Shown here piece after piece: positions 47,837 to 59,416 of a stretch of DNA of 64,000 nucleotides. The first letter of the stretch is position 1, and each line of letters opens with the position of its first letter. Under the pieces are notes generated by a model. It worked only from the letters and a program-made list of their open reading frames with translations, had not been told where the DNA came from and made no database searches. The position numbers were made by a program, and so were the translations under genes. This DNA comes from Tetragonia tetragonoides (taxonomy: Eukaryota; Streptophyta; Magnoliopsida; Caryophyllales; Aizoaceae): NCBI GenBank assembly GCA_038025085.1, contig CM076154.1, positions 15,288,001 to 15,352,000 of the forward strand, read 5' to 3'.

Positions 47837-50619
47837 CTATAAGTTTGCTGCCTTTCCACACTTGAGAGCATTTAGAGGGATGTTATTCTCTGTCAACAGG
47901 CTGGGTTCGTCATTCCATACTCTAAAGTACACTTCTTGTCCCAGGTATCTCCTGTGCCAGATTGCAGACCTCATATTCCACATACCCTTGTTATCCAAAG
48001 ATGCCAATACTACAGTCCATGAATTTGGATACACCTGCAAGTTATAAAAGACCATGATATTAATCTTAAACTTGGACCGCAATTGTCCTTGAGTAAGTTG
48101 GATAGAACCAGGTTCTTTTGTTTAGTTTACCTGGATGGTGGCGCAAGAGCTTGCATCAACCTGATTGTATTTTCTCCTCAATTTAGGAGCCCATGGCTTT
48201 GCACCATATCTGAAATTTCACCATGCAGAAGATGAAATGTTGTATGTAAGTTGAAAAAACTCGACGTGTTTAATAAACAGGTTTCCATATTATGCTGAAG
48301 GAACAAAATTTACTAGTAGGAACTGTAGGATAGCAGAGAGGCAGATTCTTACGCGACAACAAAGAAATTGTGGCCATCAAGATGCCAAGATTGAATGCTG
48401 TTCTCGTCGTTTTGGAAGACAATTTCTACATAGTCATGAAGTGTAAGATTAACCACTGATGTGCCGAACACCAGAGGTCCTTCTGTGGGTTCGTCCTTGA
48501 TTGTGTTCAGATTGAAGACCCCAGGGATGTTGTAATAATCAGCAAGCTTTAGTGGAGTGTCAGGGTTTACGTAGGAAACCTTGTTAACAGCATATCGCAA
48601 CTTGCCATCAATCTTGCCAGCCGAATTGGCTATGACTAGAGTCCTTGTGACCTTGATTTCCCCATAGTGGAAGGACCCTTGTGGGTTAGGCCTTGCTGCA
48701 TTTGCTGTAAGATTCAATCTACATCAAAGAAAAGGATGGTTAAGTAGTTTCGACATATTTTTTGGGTTCAAAGGAAGGCATAACGGCTAATAAAAATGTG
48801 TTTATTGGCACAGGAAGAGAGCATTCTATAATTAAGTTACAAGCAGTTTGTATTCTATCAAAATGGAGTATATATTGGATGTACCTGAAGGTTCTGGCTT
48901 GCTTCATTGACCAGTGAATCTGATAAGTAGGGCCAATAGGCAATGCACCAGAAGCACGAATGTTTGAACCAGTATAACGGAGGTCTGCTACCGCGGTTAG
49001 AGTCTTCTTTGTGAAGCGAGTTGAAGCAACAATGTGATAGTCCTTCACCATCCCGTGCAAGGTTACTAAGAAAGCTAAGGATTGGCCAGGATGAATGTCG
49101 AGTGATTCGTACACTTCTTGGAGAACATGAGAACCCTCAACCTCAACCAGCTTCATCGTGTGTCCCTGAATTCTAAAGTTGATTGAAGTCATGATGCCCA
49201 CATTCGACACTCTAAACAGGTAAGTTTTCCCTGCAACAATCCAGTGTCAATTGTAGGCTTCTAACACTTATGGACTAAAATTGGGCATGAAATTGAAGGG
49301 ATTAAACTTTGTTTCACCTGCATCACCGGTGATTACAGTGTTACTTGGATGCCCATTGATAAGTAGCCCATGAGGAGAAGGCATTTTGTGTCCCTCGTCA
49401 AGCATTTGTCGCAGTTTCTGCAAAACAGTATGAATTTAGTTAACAAATGTTAAGACATACAAATACAATGACTATTGAGGTGACGTTGACAATAATGACA
49501 AACCTTGTGGTCAGTCTTATACCAATCTCCCACCAGAAGAGAAAACTCATCAGCTGGTTCAGGGTAAGGGCTAGAGATGACGATTCTTTTGTGGATATTA
49601 AGCGCACCATATCCACCAGCTGCTCTATGCATCACTGTTGAAGGGAAGTACTGGAAGGTACCAATCTGATCCTTCATCTGCATCGTGTAGGTCCAGTTTG
49701 AATTCGGAGGAATAGGGCAATTAGTTCCAACAACTCCATCTTGCCATGACATCTCTCTGCTGAACTCCATTCCTAGGGGTAAAAGAATCACAATAGAACT
49801 ATATTAAACACAAATTCAGTGTGGTATCTATAAGGTACCAGGAGAGCATAACAAGTTCGACTTAAGCACATTCACGACTCACGCTGACAAGCATAAATGT
49901 CATATCATAAAGCTGCATAGTAGGAGTAATTTTTGGAAACAGGGAACAAAGATAAGACTTAACAGCTAAAATTCATGTTAAGGTGAATTTTTTTCACCAA
50001 TCCCTCCTGAAATCTAAGCTTAACTCGGCTGATCTTCTATGTCTCGAATGTTTAAACAAAAAAACCTGGAAAGTTATGCCCTATTATTACTCAACACATA
50101 AAAAGGATTATGTAAACAAAGACAGCAACATAATGCCAGTCTATGGTGGTGATAATAAAAGACGATAACTTAGTTCGTGAGCATAAGAAGAACTGAGCGC
50201 AGGCAAATTTGCAAAAATGCAAGTAAACAACAACAAAAGGGAACATAGTACTCCAAACTAACCATGTGAAAAGCAATGGCTCATCCAGCTTGTTATGAAC
50301 ATTCACGATGACATTGTCGTTGGTGTCACAATCAATTGGTGGACCAGGAAATTGTCCATTGATGAGAATACCCTGCAAAAGGTAAAAAGAAAAAGAAATT
50401 AAGACAAAATGGTAGAATAAGATACTTCTATGATAAGTTTGCTTTGAAATGAAATAGAGATTGTTTGAAACCAACCCTTTGAGGGGTGCCCAAGGGAGTA
50501 ATTGTTCCATATGTGACTTCCCAATCATAATATCTATATGGGCTTTCTGCATTAACCAAGAAAACACTGGAACAAGCCAAAACTCCTAGAAGGAAAGGCA
50601 GGAACTTGTTTTGTCCCAT
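47837..50619 (-). CDS. SKU5-similar multicopper-oxidase-like protein (SKS family) with one frameshift
   Basis: SKS proteins are secreted relatives of ascorbate oxidase acting in cell walls or pollen tubes. My coding exons on the minus strand: 50619-50476, 50372-50263, 49772-49504, 49417-49318, 49230-48885, 48718-48353, 48209-48131 and 48034-47837, all with GT/AG introns. Exon 1 encodes a signal peptide (LPFLLGVLACSSVFLVNA). Family landmarks are GILINGQFPGPPI, SWQDGVVGTNCPIPP, YFPS, SPHGLLINGHPSNTV and WHLDGHNFFVVA. The C-terminus reads WHRRYLGQEVYF, where laccase-like HCH ligands are missing, as in other SKS proteins. The exons sum to 1,612 bp; two more would give a normal 537 aa. Exon 3 needs those two bases at a GA run near 49757, so the gene is either freshly broken or carries a sequence error. 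No GPI-anchor tail is seen. Confidence 0.9.
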
Positions 50620-50644
50620 TTTTTGGAGAACTGATATCCCCAAC

Positions 50645-51216
50645 CTGTTCAGAGAGAAGAGATTCATGTAACGAATTAGACTTCATCTCAACCTGTTTGC
50701 CAACTCGAGAACAGAAAACTCGAAACGGGCTAGAATAAAAATTTAAACAAAATCACATTCTAATTCTTAGCCTCATCTGGTAGTCTGGTACAACATATAT
50801 ATAATGCAACGTACGACAATGCACTCACAATAGAACACCACTAACAACGACAACCACTCGGCTTAATAATGCCAGTAGCACAGAAGTGCAATCAAAAGTA
50901 CAAAGTTTGTCAATTTTACACCATAATGCAAGGTTACAACTTCCAAGAGAGTGTGTGTTTGAGCCTTGAGGAAATGATTATATCGATATAGCAAGTCATG
51001 GTGAACAAAAACGAAGAAGAACCCGCGAAATGAAAACTCTCAATAATGCACCATACCAAGAACACATGCATATACATATTACTCTTAACATCAATTACTA
51101 ACAAACTCAAACAAAATACAACTCCAAATGCTGTGCTACACATTACCAATAGCCAATAGCAATGATGATCATATCATTGCCAAGCAAAAAATTTAGTTCT
51201 AAAATGCATTAATTAC
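50645..51216 (-). other. 5'UTR intron of the SKU5-like gene
   Basis: On the minus strand the donor CCTCAG|GTAATT (51217/51216) and acceptor CTGAACAG| (50645) bracket 572 bp, leaving a short leader before the ATG at 50619. Leader introns are common in this family. Not proven. Confidence 0.5.
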
Positions 51217-51294
51217 CTGAGGCTCAATCACCCAAATGAGGAAAGAAGTTAGAAGAGATAGTGAATTGAAGTGGGAGTTTCCCAAAGTCCCCCC

Positions 51295-51303
51295 TTATAT
51301 AAA
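51295..51303 (-). promoter_or_regulatory. TATA box of the SKU5-like gene
   Basis: TTTATATAA on the minus strand, about 80 bp upstream of the proposed leader-exon donor, so transcription would start near 51265. Confidence 0.65.
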
Positions 51304-52204
51304 CCAGAGGAAGTTGAGCGCCAAAAAATCTGTATGGAAATGACAATGAGCCTGCATATGCCATGCCACCGAGGGCTCGAAAACCGAGGCATCTGAGATC
51401 TATTACGGCGCACTTCATGGTATGATCACTAATGCTCCTTTCTTGCTTTAGAGTGCTCAATACTCTGCAACACCCAAGATCAAATTTTTTAAAAATTTCA
51501 AATTTAAGCATTATTAATACAAGTAAAGTTCTTTTATGAATTTGTTTAATAACCCAGTTGCTTAAAAGGTCCAATTTTTTGTTCAAATAAATTTCAGAAA
51601 AGTGGGGTTTCGTTTTGACGAAACTAAATGACATAGCGTCGGTGGTATGAAGGGAAAGAGAGAAGAAGATCGGAAAAAAAGCGTGAGTAGCGGAGCCCAG
51701 AACGGATCTTTAAATCTTTTCATTAATTAAGCATTTAATTTATAAAACTATATACTAAAATGATTTCAATTTGCAGCAGCAAACTTCATACAAAAGTTTT
51801 AAATATCATATGAGAGAAATGAAGACAGAGAGAGAGAATGGTGGATCGAGTTCCTGTGATTCATAAGTCTTTAATTTTGCTGATCTGCTCCTTTTTGAAT
51901 TTTCTGGGGTTTCGAGCTGTAAGCTCTGTTTCTGTTGATGGAGTCTGAGAGACATTACAAAAGTGGTTTTCCCGCCATTGCTTTCGGTTGACGGTTTTGC
52001 TCTGCTGTGGCTTAAGAATTTCAGTGAATTTCCTGAACCCCATACAGAATTACAGTCATAACTCGAAAAAGTCTAAACTTATTACAGTACTGAGTACACT
52101 ACTTGGTCAATTGGATCTGGATCCGGTCCCAATATTAGTATTCCTATTCGGGTTTATTGTCGTTTCAATTTAGTGATGTTCAGTTCACTTTAATATAGTT
52201 TAAT
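51304..52204. other. Intergenic DNA upstream of the SKU5-like gene
   Basis: Non-coding. A short GTTCAGTTCACTTTAATATAG patch near 52178 resembles the TTCAGTT family. Confidence 0.4.
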
Positions 52205-52382
52205 TTAGGTCCTTTTCTTTTTGTCATCTTCATGCTGCATTCTATTTCGTTTCGTTCTGTTCCGCCCCGTTTGGTTTTGCATTCTATACTTCATTTTGTC
52301 TCACATTTTTTTCAATTATTCGTGCCGCGCCATTTCGTTCCTCACCGTCCTACACCGTTCCATTGAAGTGAACATGGCTTTA
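52205..52382. repeat. CGTTTCGTTC-rich MITE-like repeat, copy 1
   Basis: Contains TTTCGTTTCGTTCTGTTCCG and ACCGTCCTACACCGTTCCATT, matching the element at 52607-52783. Ends are degenerate (TTAGGTCCTTTT and GAACATGGCTTTA). Confidence 0.5.
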
Positions 52383-52606
52383 GTTCAAAAGACGACATCA
52401 TTATTTTGTTCCACAAATTTCGTCGTTATGTTCCGCTTCAGTCTATTGAAAAGCATTGGGTCTAATAACACGAGTACATTGGACGAAAAGATTGTAGATT
52501 TGGTGCAAACTAATTTTATGCGGATGTGATAGGATATGCTTGAATTAAAAGCATTGGTAAATCAAGTGTCCACCTTGTAGGATTCATGTTTCCAAAATGC
52601 CTATAT

Positions 52607-52783
52607 TTAGGCTATGTTCTTTTCCGTCGTTTTTATGTTGCATTTCGCTCCGTTCTGTGCCGTTTCGTTCCACATTCCGTATTTCAATTTGTTTCACGAT
52701 TTCTTTCATTATCCGCACCGCACCATTCCACCGTTCCGTTACTCACCGTCCCGCACTATTCCATTAAAGAAAACATAGCCTAA
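52607..52783. mobile_element. CGTTTCGTTC-rich MITE, copy 2 (177 bp)
   Basis: The ends TTAGGCTATGTTCTTTT and AAAGAAAACATAGCCTAA are inverted. The interior is an alternating CGTTC/CCGTT repeat. Target duplication is uncertain because the flanking TTA/TAA is part of the inverted repeat. Confidence 0.65.
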
Positions 52784-54825
52784 CTATACCACAAGTGTTT
52801 ATGTGTATTGGGGATTGAATTGTTGCTCTTCTTTAGGTCCTAAGGAAGGTAAAACCCAAAATAAAAGCAAATTATACCCTATATAGAGTTCCTGTTTTCC
52901 AAATTGAACTACCTAGCATTCTAGTTCTAGGTTATTATTGTTTGTCAATTGTACGAATTATTTTTATTTTAAAGGCTAATCATAATGCAATTGATCTAGA
53001 TATACCTTTGACATTGTCTTCTTTGTTGTTATCTACTAAATTGCTAAATGCTTCACAAATCAAAGTGCGTGTGTGGCAAAATCTATATGAGTAGAAGTAG
53101 ATTTGGGGAATAGGCAGGTGAACATGCATCAAGTGACAGATGTCAAAATGCAATTTGGATACCTAAGTAGCAATATTCAATTCTGTGATTTGTAATTAGA
53201 AGCTCCTTAGACCTTGGCATGGTAGCTAGTGAGATCCATTTACTTAATCGAGGGCAAGTTTGACCCTCTCCCATCAGATTTCCTCACCATAAACTATCAT
53301 TTGATTACAAGAAGGTCAACGCAAAGTAAGATCTATTCACCTACTCAAAAGGCTTGAATTCCCTATCCATTAAATGATAACATGTGTGTGTTCAAGATCT
53401 ACAGACTAGTGATAATCAAGGTGGTGATTAAATAGTTGTAAATTTACTCTTAATTGGTTTGATAAAGTAAGGTTATGATTTTAATTGTCTACTCCCTTAT
53501 GTCTTATATCTGCCTTTTTCTAGAAATTATACTTACCCCTTGATGGTGCTACAATGACGGACCATTATTTGTACGGATTGTTCCGTTAGTTTGATATGTT
53601 TATCTATATTTTGGCATGTTTCCATATGCATTCCTATCGTTTTTTATTGTTCTTAGATACATCTCTACTAGAGTGGAACTATTTTATCATCATTTAAATC
53701 ACTCTTTTTTAAATTTGTAATTGAATATGATAGTAAAATTAATTATTTCTTTAATTGTGGACCCAAACACCTGCATGAAAACTCTCTAATCACCTTTTAT
53801 ACACCTCTTATCATGTTGAGGCGGTCTTACACAAGATTTGCTCATAAACTTAATTTGCTCATAAGCTAATTACCACCAAACCATCAAGAAAATACAATTT
53901 CAAAGACATGGTACACTAAACATTAGAGACCAAGCTAGACAATCTAACAAGATTTAAGCATCGGCAATTGTCATAAAAAATAGGAAAAATGGTCTGCCAT
54001 TTTGATGTTTGTGCGAACACAATTAACATCGGATGATAACTCAGTACCCTAGTGTATTGTGTGAACTGTTGCGAAGTACTCTTAATTGAAGCCTTCTTGG
54101 ATCCTGCAACATCTCATTTAGTACACGATCAAGTCAACTTAAGTTGGATGCGAAAATACTGACCAAAATAAACATACTCTATAGTAAGAATGCAATTGCT
54201 GGGAACTAAAAAAATTCAAGGCATTGTATAATGTATACTTGTGTTTAATCTCACATGCACTTCCTTAATTTCTAAGGATGAGACTAATTTATTTAATATT
54301 GTTGGTTATACATTTGATCATATATTATCGTATCAAAGAGACCTAGAAATGCGCATTAGTTGGTTCACAAAAATTCATATGAGGCAGCCTTAACGTGAGA
54401 CGTTTTAAATAAGCATGAGTGCATGATGTCATGTTGACGCCATGCTTGGCTATGACCTATAAAAATGGTCTCATGTTGAAACGGCCTCATAACAGTCATA
54501 AGAGACATTTTGTGGTCGGTTTTCCCATACTGGTCGTGCGTGGACCGAAGAATTTTACAGTAGGAAATTTCTAGTGTTACGAGAGCACCAACGATAATTG
54601 TTTACCCTTTCACAAACCCCTAAAATAGATAAAGTGGTTTATTTGAAAAGACAGAGTGGATGAGTGCGAAATTCTAATATTTCAGTAACAAATTGCAATT
54701 TTGCTTAGGTGGTGTTACACAATCAATAGAAAATTTTCTTCCCCATGCTTTTCTTTTTTACAATTTCGTTTTCCATATATTTCAAAACTACCCCCTAGTT
54801 TTATTTGTTACGGAATTGTGATTAG
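52784..54825. other. Intergenic DNA, nothing recognised
   Basis: AT-rich with stops in all frames. No gene, no RNA gene and no element ends that I can support. Confidence 0.45.
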
Positions 54826-54899
54826 GGTTGTTCACCAGTCCGAACCGGTAATAATCCAGTTTGAGATCGGACCGATTTCAAAAGTTGTAAGTCAAACTG
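54826..54899. repeat. Possible hAT-like terminal fragment
   Basis: TTAGGGTTGTTCACCAGTCC followed by GAACCGG and GACCGGGCGG patterns resembles one end of a hAT-like element. The partner end is not found; a SINE abuts it. Confidence 0.3.
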
Positions 54900-55080
54900 G
54901 ACCGGGCGGCCAACCCAAATCTTTGATGGTCTGACAGACTCAAATAGAGAAGGGGACCCTCCCTACAAAAAAAGGTAGATGAGCTTTTATTCTCCCTACA
55001 AAGATAATAATTTCAACCCCTGACTACTAGGTTGTGAGAATGGAGCATTTACCACTTGTGCTCTCATCCCATCCTCAACC
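54900..55080 (-). mobile_element. tRNA-derived SINE, same family as 7133-7325
   Basis: On the minus strand it reads GAGAGCACAAGTGGTAAATG (box A) and GGGGTTGAAATT (box B), then GTAGGGAGGGTCCCC and CTCTATTTGAGTCTGTC. The last two blocks occur in the SINE at 7133. It lacks the A tail and seems truncated at 54900. Confidence 0.75.
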
Positions 55081-56963
55081 GGTAACACTGCTAATTGTGA
55101 GAGTAACAATTATAGTTGGTGTTAACGTTTTTTTGGGAAGAGTGCGGTAATACTCACTAACAAAACAAAACACCTTCAAACTTATTTAAATTCCCCCTGA
55201 GGTTGGGAGTGTGAACTTGTTGATACCTTCCAACTTGAGAAGAAGTCTTCTAAGTTGATCTACTAATGTGATTTTGGTGAAGATGTTTATTTGTTAGTGG
55301 AAGACAGTCAGATGAGTCCTTTCATCACATTGTCACTGATGAAAATGCCTTCACCCCCAGTCCAACTTGCAAACTGTTGGTAAAAATGCAACTAGCAGTA
55401 CCACAGCAACAACATTTGACTCGATCTGATGTTGCAGTGAAACTTGCAAATTTCAATCATTTATTCATCTCAATATTATTTTGCCTTTTTAGTTGGGTCA
55501 AAGATGGTTTATTTTGTTCTATATGTGTGTAAACTACATTTTTTTTTTTTATTTCTACTAATGCGAGAATTGAAAATGATGACTATTGTTTTGAGTTTTT
55601 CCTATAGTTGATCTCCTCAATAGCAAAAACTACACAAAGTGGGAAAATGATGCTCAACTTGCTCTAGGTTAAGTTTCCACCATCCACCTTGTATGTTGAT
55701 GGTTAAAAATCCATCCACCACCACAAATTCTATTCTATTTATTTTCATTTTTTTACTTAACCCCACAAACCCTAGTGTTCCTCACTTAGAATTGTCTATA
55801 AATAGGACATTATTCCCACATTATTGAGTCTTAGCTTGAATTGTTTCTAACTATATCCTATCTCTAGTTTTCTTTCTCTAAATTAGCAAAAAAATACACC
55901 TCTCTTTCATTTTCATTTTGTTCCTTCTTCAATCAATTACTTTAGGCATGTATTATTTTCTTCATCATTGGAGCTTGCACGTGCCTATGACATCAATACC
56001 AAATTTAGGTGTCAGTTTAGGACATTTATTCCTCAGTCTGTTCATAACCAAAAACCACTAAAAATATATTCTTTAAGTGAGTTACCCCTAGACTTTCCAT
56101 AAAATTAGTATATTGTTCATAGTATGTAAAATAAATAAATAGTAGTCATTGCGTATGACAATATTCACAAAGAAAAATTAGAAGATGACAACTTCTAAAC
56201 CAATTAATGAACCAAATCAAAACAAGTATTGATCATATTATGCAAGGTAACCGATGGTCGTCGCCGATCTCGCTGGCAACCGAGGGTGGTCACCAATCGT
56301 TTTTCGGCTGCCGGTGAGTGAGTGGCAGTGGGTTCTTTTTATTTATAATTATATGTAGGAAAATGAGGGGGTTTATATTTATATCTATCGGGACAACAAA
56401 ATATGAAAATGGTAGTTTTTTTTATCTAAATTTCACCTACCCGTTTTTGCTTGAACAATCAATGAGGGGTGTATGTGTTGACAAATCTTGTTGAATAGGG
56501 TGGGGATGAGTGGGAGTAAGATCATATTGTAATATACTATTGACAAATATGCTATTGTGCAAAACTAGTATTAGTCATTGTATATGAAGATATTTACAAA
56601 GAAAATTTTGAAGGTAACAACTACTAAACTAATAAATGAACCCAACCAACACAAGTTTTGATCAATTATATGCAAGGTATCTCTAATTACATAAAATCAA
56701 ATCAGTTGGTTGATTACATAAAATCAAATCAGTTGGTTAATTAAGCGGCACTGCTATAATGATTTAGTAATTGAAACTTGAAATTTCGATGAGCATAGTG
56801 AGCACTCCCATTTAGAATTTTTTAAAAGTATATAAATTACATACTCCTTCATTGCATAAATATGCTACATGTTTTTTTTTTTTTATGGTTGTGAACGAAG
56901 TTAGAAACAAACTACAAATTAAAAAAGAAGCGTTAATAACAAGGCAATACTCAATAAATATTA
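55081..56963. other. Intergenic DNA with a possible retrotransposon gag scrap
   Basis: At about 55608-55675 one frame reads LLNSKNYTKWENDAQLAL, resembling the start of Copia gag proteins, but nothing follows. TATAAATAGGACATT near 55797 could be a stray TATA box. Similar phrases near 56150-56240 and 56570-56690 (TCATTGTATATGA, AATGAACC-AATCAAAACAAG) mark a weak internal duplication. Confidence 0.4.
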
Positions 56964-57049
56964 CTCAATTCGTTCCTGTCAAATACTATCATTTCCTTTT
57001 TTTTTAAATGTTTCATACAAACACTCTTATTTCTATGTTTGCGTGTTTC

Positions 57050-57350
57050 CACGTCACTGTTCCCCTTCCCTCTGTTTCTCTCTCGGCCCTACTAGTCCGT
57101 CACCTACGCATCCGATGAACATGAACATCAACGCCCCCCATTGCACTTTCTCTCACCCTCGATCCCTTTCCTCACTTTCTCTCTCCTCCTCTCAGCCACC
57201 CTCTATCCACCAACAAGCCATACCCCTCATTCTCCATCGCCACTTTCTCTCTCCTTCTCTGTCTCCACGCATCACCAACAGCCCACACCCCCAATCCACA
57301 TGCTAACTTTCTCTCTCCTATCCCCCACTCTCACTCCTCCAACAACTTAT
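57050..57350. repeat. CT-rich low-complexity block
   Basis: Repeated CTTTCTCTCTCCT and CCACCAAC phrases. The overlapping open frames are Ser/Pro-rich products of composition, not genes. A similar block lies at 58690-59170. Confidence 0.6.
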
Positions 57351-57689
57351 CCTTATTAGCGACAGGAATTTGTTGAAGGCGAGTCCTAAATGAGTAAGTG
57401 AAAGCATCGAAGAAAAAATTCTTTAAAAATGCTGCTCATGAGTTTTGAAGAGAGTGGGAAAGGGAGATGGTGGTGTATGGCATATGCATGACTTCATGTT
57501 AAAGCACGACGACGGTACATACATCATAAACAGGTAATCGTTTGATGCACCTTATAGTCAATGCCTACTTTGGAATTGCCGGGTTGATGGATTAATTTTA
57601 GCCAGTAAACTTGTGCATTTAACAATTGAGGGAAAAATGGCATCATATCAAATATTCCAGTGTATCACAACTCACAAGTAACAAAACAA

Positions 57690-58290
57690 TATTAATGAAA
57701 AATAAATTGACACAACAAGATAATAAAGTGATACTGAGGCGAAATAAATTGACACCACAAGCAACGAAATAATAATGGAAAAATAAACTACGTAGTGACA
57801 CTACAACTCAATAAGCTAACACCATTAGCCAATAAAGTAGCACAAAACAAAAATAAATTGATACCATGAGGAAACAAAGTGATCTAACCAAAAACTAATT
57901 TGTCATCCACAATAAAATAAAATGATACTGAGGCAAAATAAACTGACACCACAAGCAAATAAAATAATACTGAAAGAACAAACTACAGAGTACCACTACA
58001 GCTAAATAAAACTAACACCATTAGCCAACAAAGTTATACTAGAACAAAATAAACTGATACCACAAGGAAACAAAGTAATATAAAAATAATTTGACCACCA
58101 CAAGACAATAAAGTGATGATAAGGAAAATAAATTGATACCTCAAGTCAATAAAGTAAAATTGGAAAAATAAACTAAACAGTGACACTACAACAAAATAAA
58201 CTAACACCGCTAGCTAATGAAGTGATATTACAACAAGATAAGTAGATACTACAATGAAAAAAAATGTTACTTGACAATTAAAACAAAGTG
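57690..58290. repeat. Minisatellite with higher-order structure
   Basis: Units of about 40 bp (type: AAATAAATTGACACCACAAG then AATAAAGTGATACTG) repeat about fifteen times. Five unit variants recur in the same order roughly every 190-200 bp; for example the ACTAACACCATTAGCC variant occurs near 57818 and 58012, and as ACTAACACCGCTAGC near 58200. About three higher-order copies are present. Confidence 0.75.
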
Positions 58291-58394
58291 AAATATAAAG
58301 TATATTTTCAATTAAAAAAATATTAATTTAATCTAACAAGTAATTAATCTTATTTTACCCGAAAAGGAAAGAGAAAATATCCAAAAAAAAAAAA

Positions 58395-58505
58395 AAAAAA
58401 GGCCGAGAACTAATCTAATAACCTGGAAAGTGTTCTTTAGAAGGCTCGAACTCACGACAAAAATGCAAAGCTTTGGCCCACTAATGAACCATTAAGGCAA
58501 GCAGC
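58395..58505 (-). repeat. Possible tRNA-like SINE fragment
   Basis: On the minus strand GAGTTCGAGCC resembles box B, preceded by TGCCTTAATGGTTCATTAG. An 18-19-base A run on the plus strand lies at 58384-58400. No duplication found. Confidence 0.3.
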
Positions 58506-58689
58506 TTTTCATGTTGGAAAAATAGAGCATTAAGATTTATTCACTGGTTGCGCGACCCAAGCGACACGCGTATCGCGCATGTGTAATTTCCAAACTGTCA
58601 CGCGTGCGTGCAGGACCGGTGATATAATCTCGCCCTATACAATAGGGCAGCCTATTATAAGTCCTATTATTCACAATATCACCCTTTAC

Positions 58690-58888
58690 ATTAAATCCCA
58701 ACCAGCCCCACCAAGAAACCTCACCCTCCTCTTTTTCTCTCTCCTCACCCCAACCACCATAACCACCACCACCATGAAAACACACACCATAACCACCAAG
58801 AAATCCAAAACCAGCATCCTCTCTCTCTCTCCCCTCTCTCTCATACCCTCGCCGAAAAACCCCCCACCGCAAAACCCCACACCATCCC

Positions 58889-58928
<40 letters not shown>

Positions 58929-59170
58929 TTGCCAGAAAAACCTCCCACCAGCCCCCCTCTCTCTTACCCTCGCCGAAAAACCCCCACCACAAAACCCCCA
59001 ACAACCCCCACCACAAAACCTCCACCACCCTCACCCCCACCAACCCGCCCTTCCGAAACCCTCACCAGCCCCACCAGCCCGCCCACCCGAAACTCCCCAA
59101 CAGCTCCACCAGTCAGATGACCACTCTCTTCTCTCTCTCCTTAGATCTCCACCCACCAATCCACCATAAC
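58690..59170. repeat. CCACC/CTCTC low-complexity block with (TC)n
   Basis: A long C/T/A-only stretch with a (TC)15-type run at 58895-58924. It gives long Pro/Ser-rich frames on both strands that I reject as genes. Confidence 0.65.
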
Positions 59171-59416
59171 CACCACCCACCTTAAACCCCCACTATTTTT
59201 ATTAAATTGCATTTTGTTTACTTTCTTAATTGAATTGCATTAGGAGAGGGACTGGTTGAAAAAATTAAAAATTATGTTGTTAATTATTAAATATTGCAAT
59301 CCAAATGTGATTGACAAACTAAATTTGAGGGTAAAAGTGGAAAGCACATGTCAATATAAGCTCTCCTTGGTTTTGTGCCAAAAGCAAATGGTAGTGTTTG
59401 ACAGGAATGGAGGGAG

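Larger units (their letters stand above)
56964..59416. mobile_element. Interval bounded by Stowaway-family ends (2.45 kb)
   Basis: The left end CTCAATTCGTTCCTGTCAAA and right end TTTGACAGGAATGGAGGGAG are inverted and flanked by TA. The adjacent sequence (left TGTTTCATACAAACACTC, right GTGCCAAAAGCAAATGG) matches the 280-bp MITE at 14785, in reverse orientation. So this is a MITE with about 2.2 kb of extra DNA inside, or a larger relative. No transposase is seen. The interior holds CT-rich blocks, a minisatellite and a tRNA-like patch. Confidence 0.6.

Noticed and set aside
55605..55680. Copia gag-like fragment
   Set aside because: Only about 20 residues match, with no continuation or LTRs; kept as a note only.
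58537..59169. Pro/Ser-rich and Arg/Glu-rich frames on both strands
   Set aside because: They arise from a C/T-only low-complexity block; no domain is seen.
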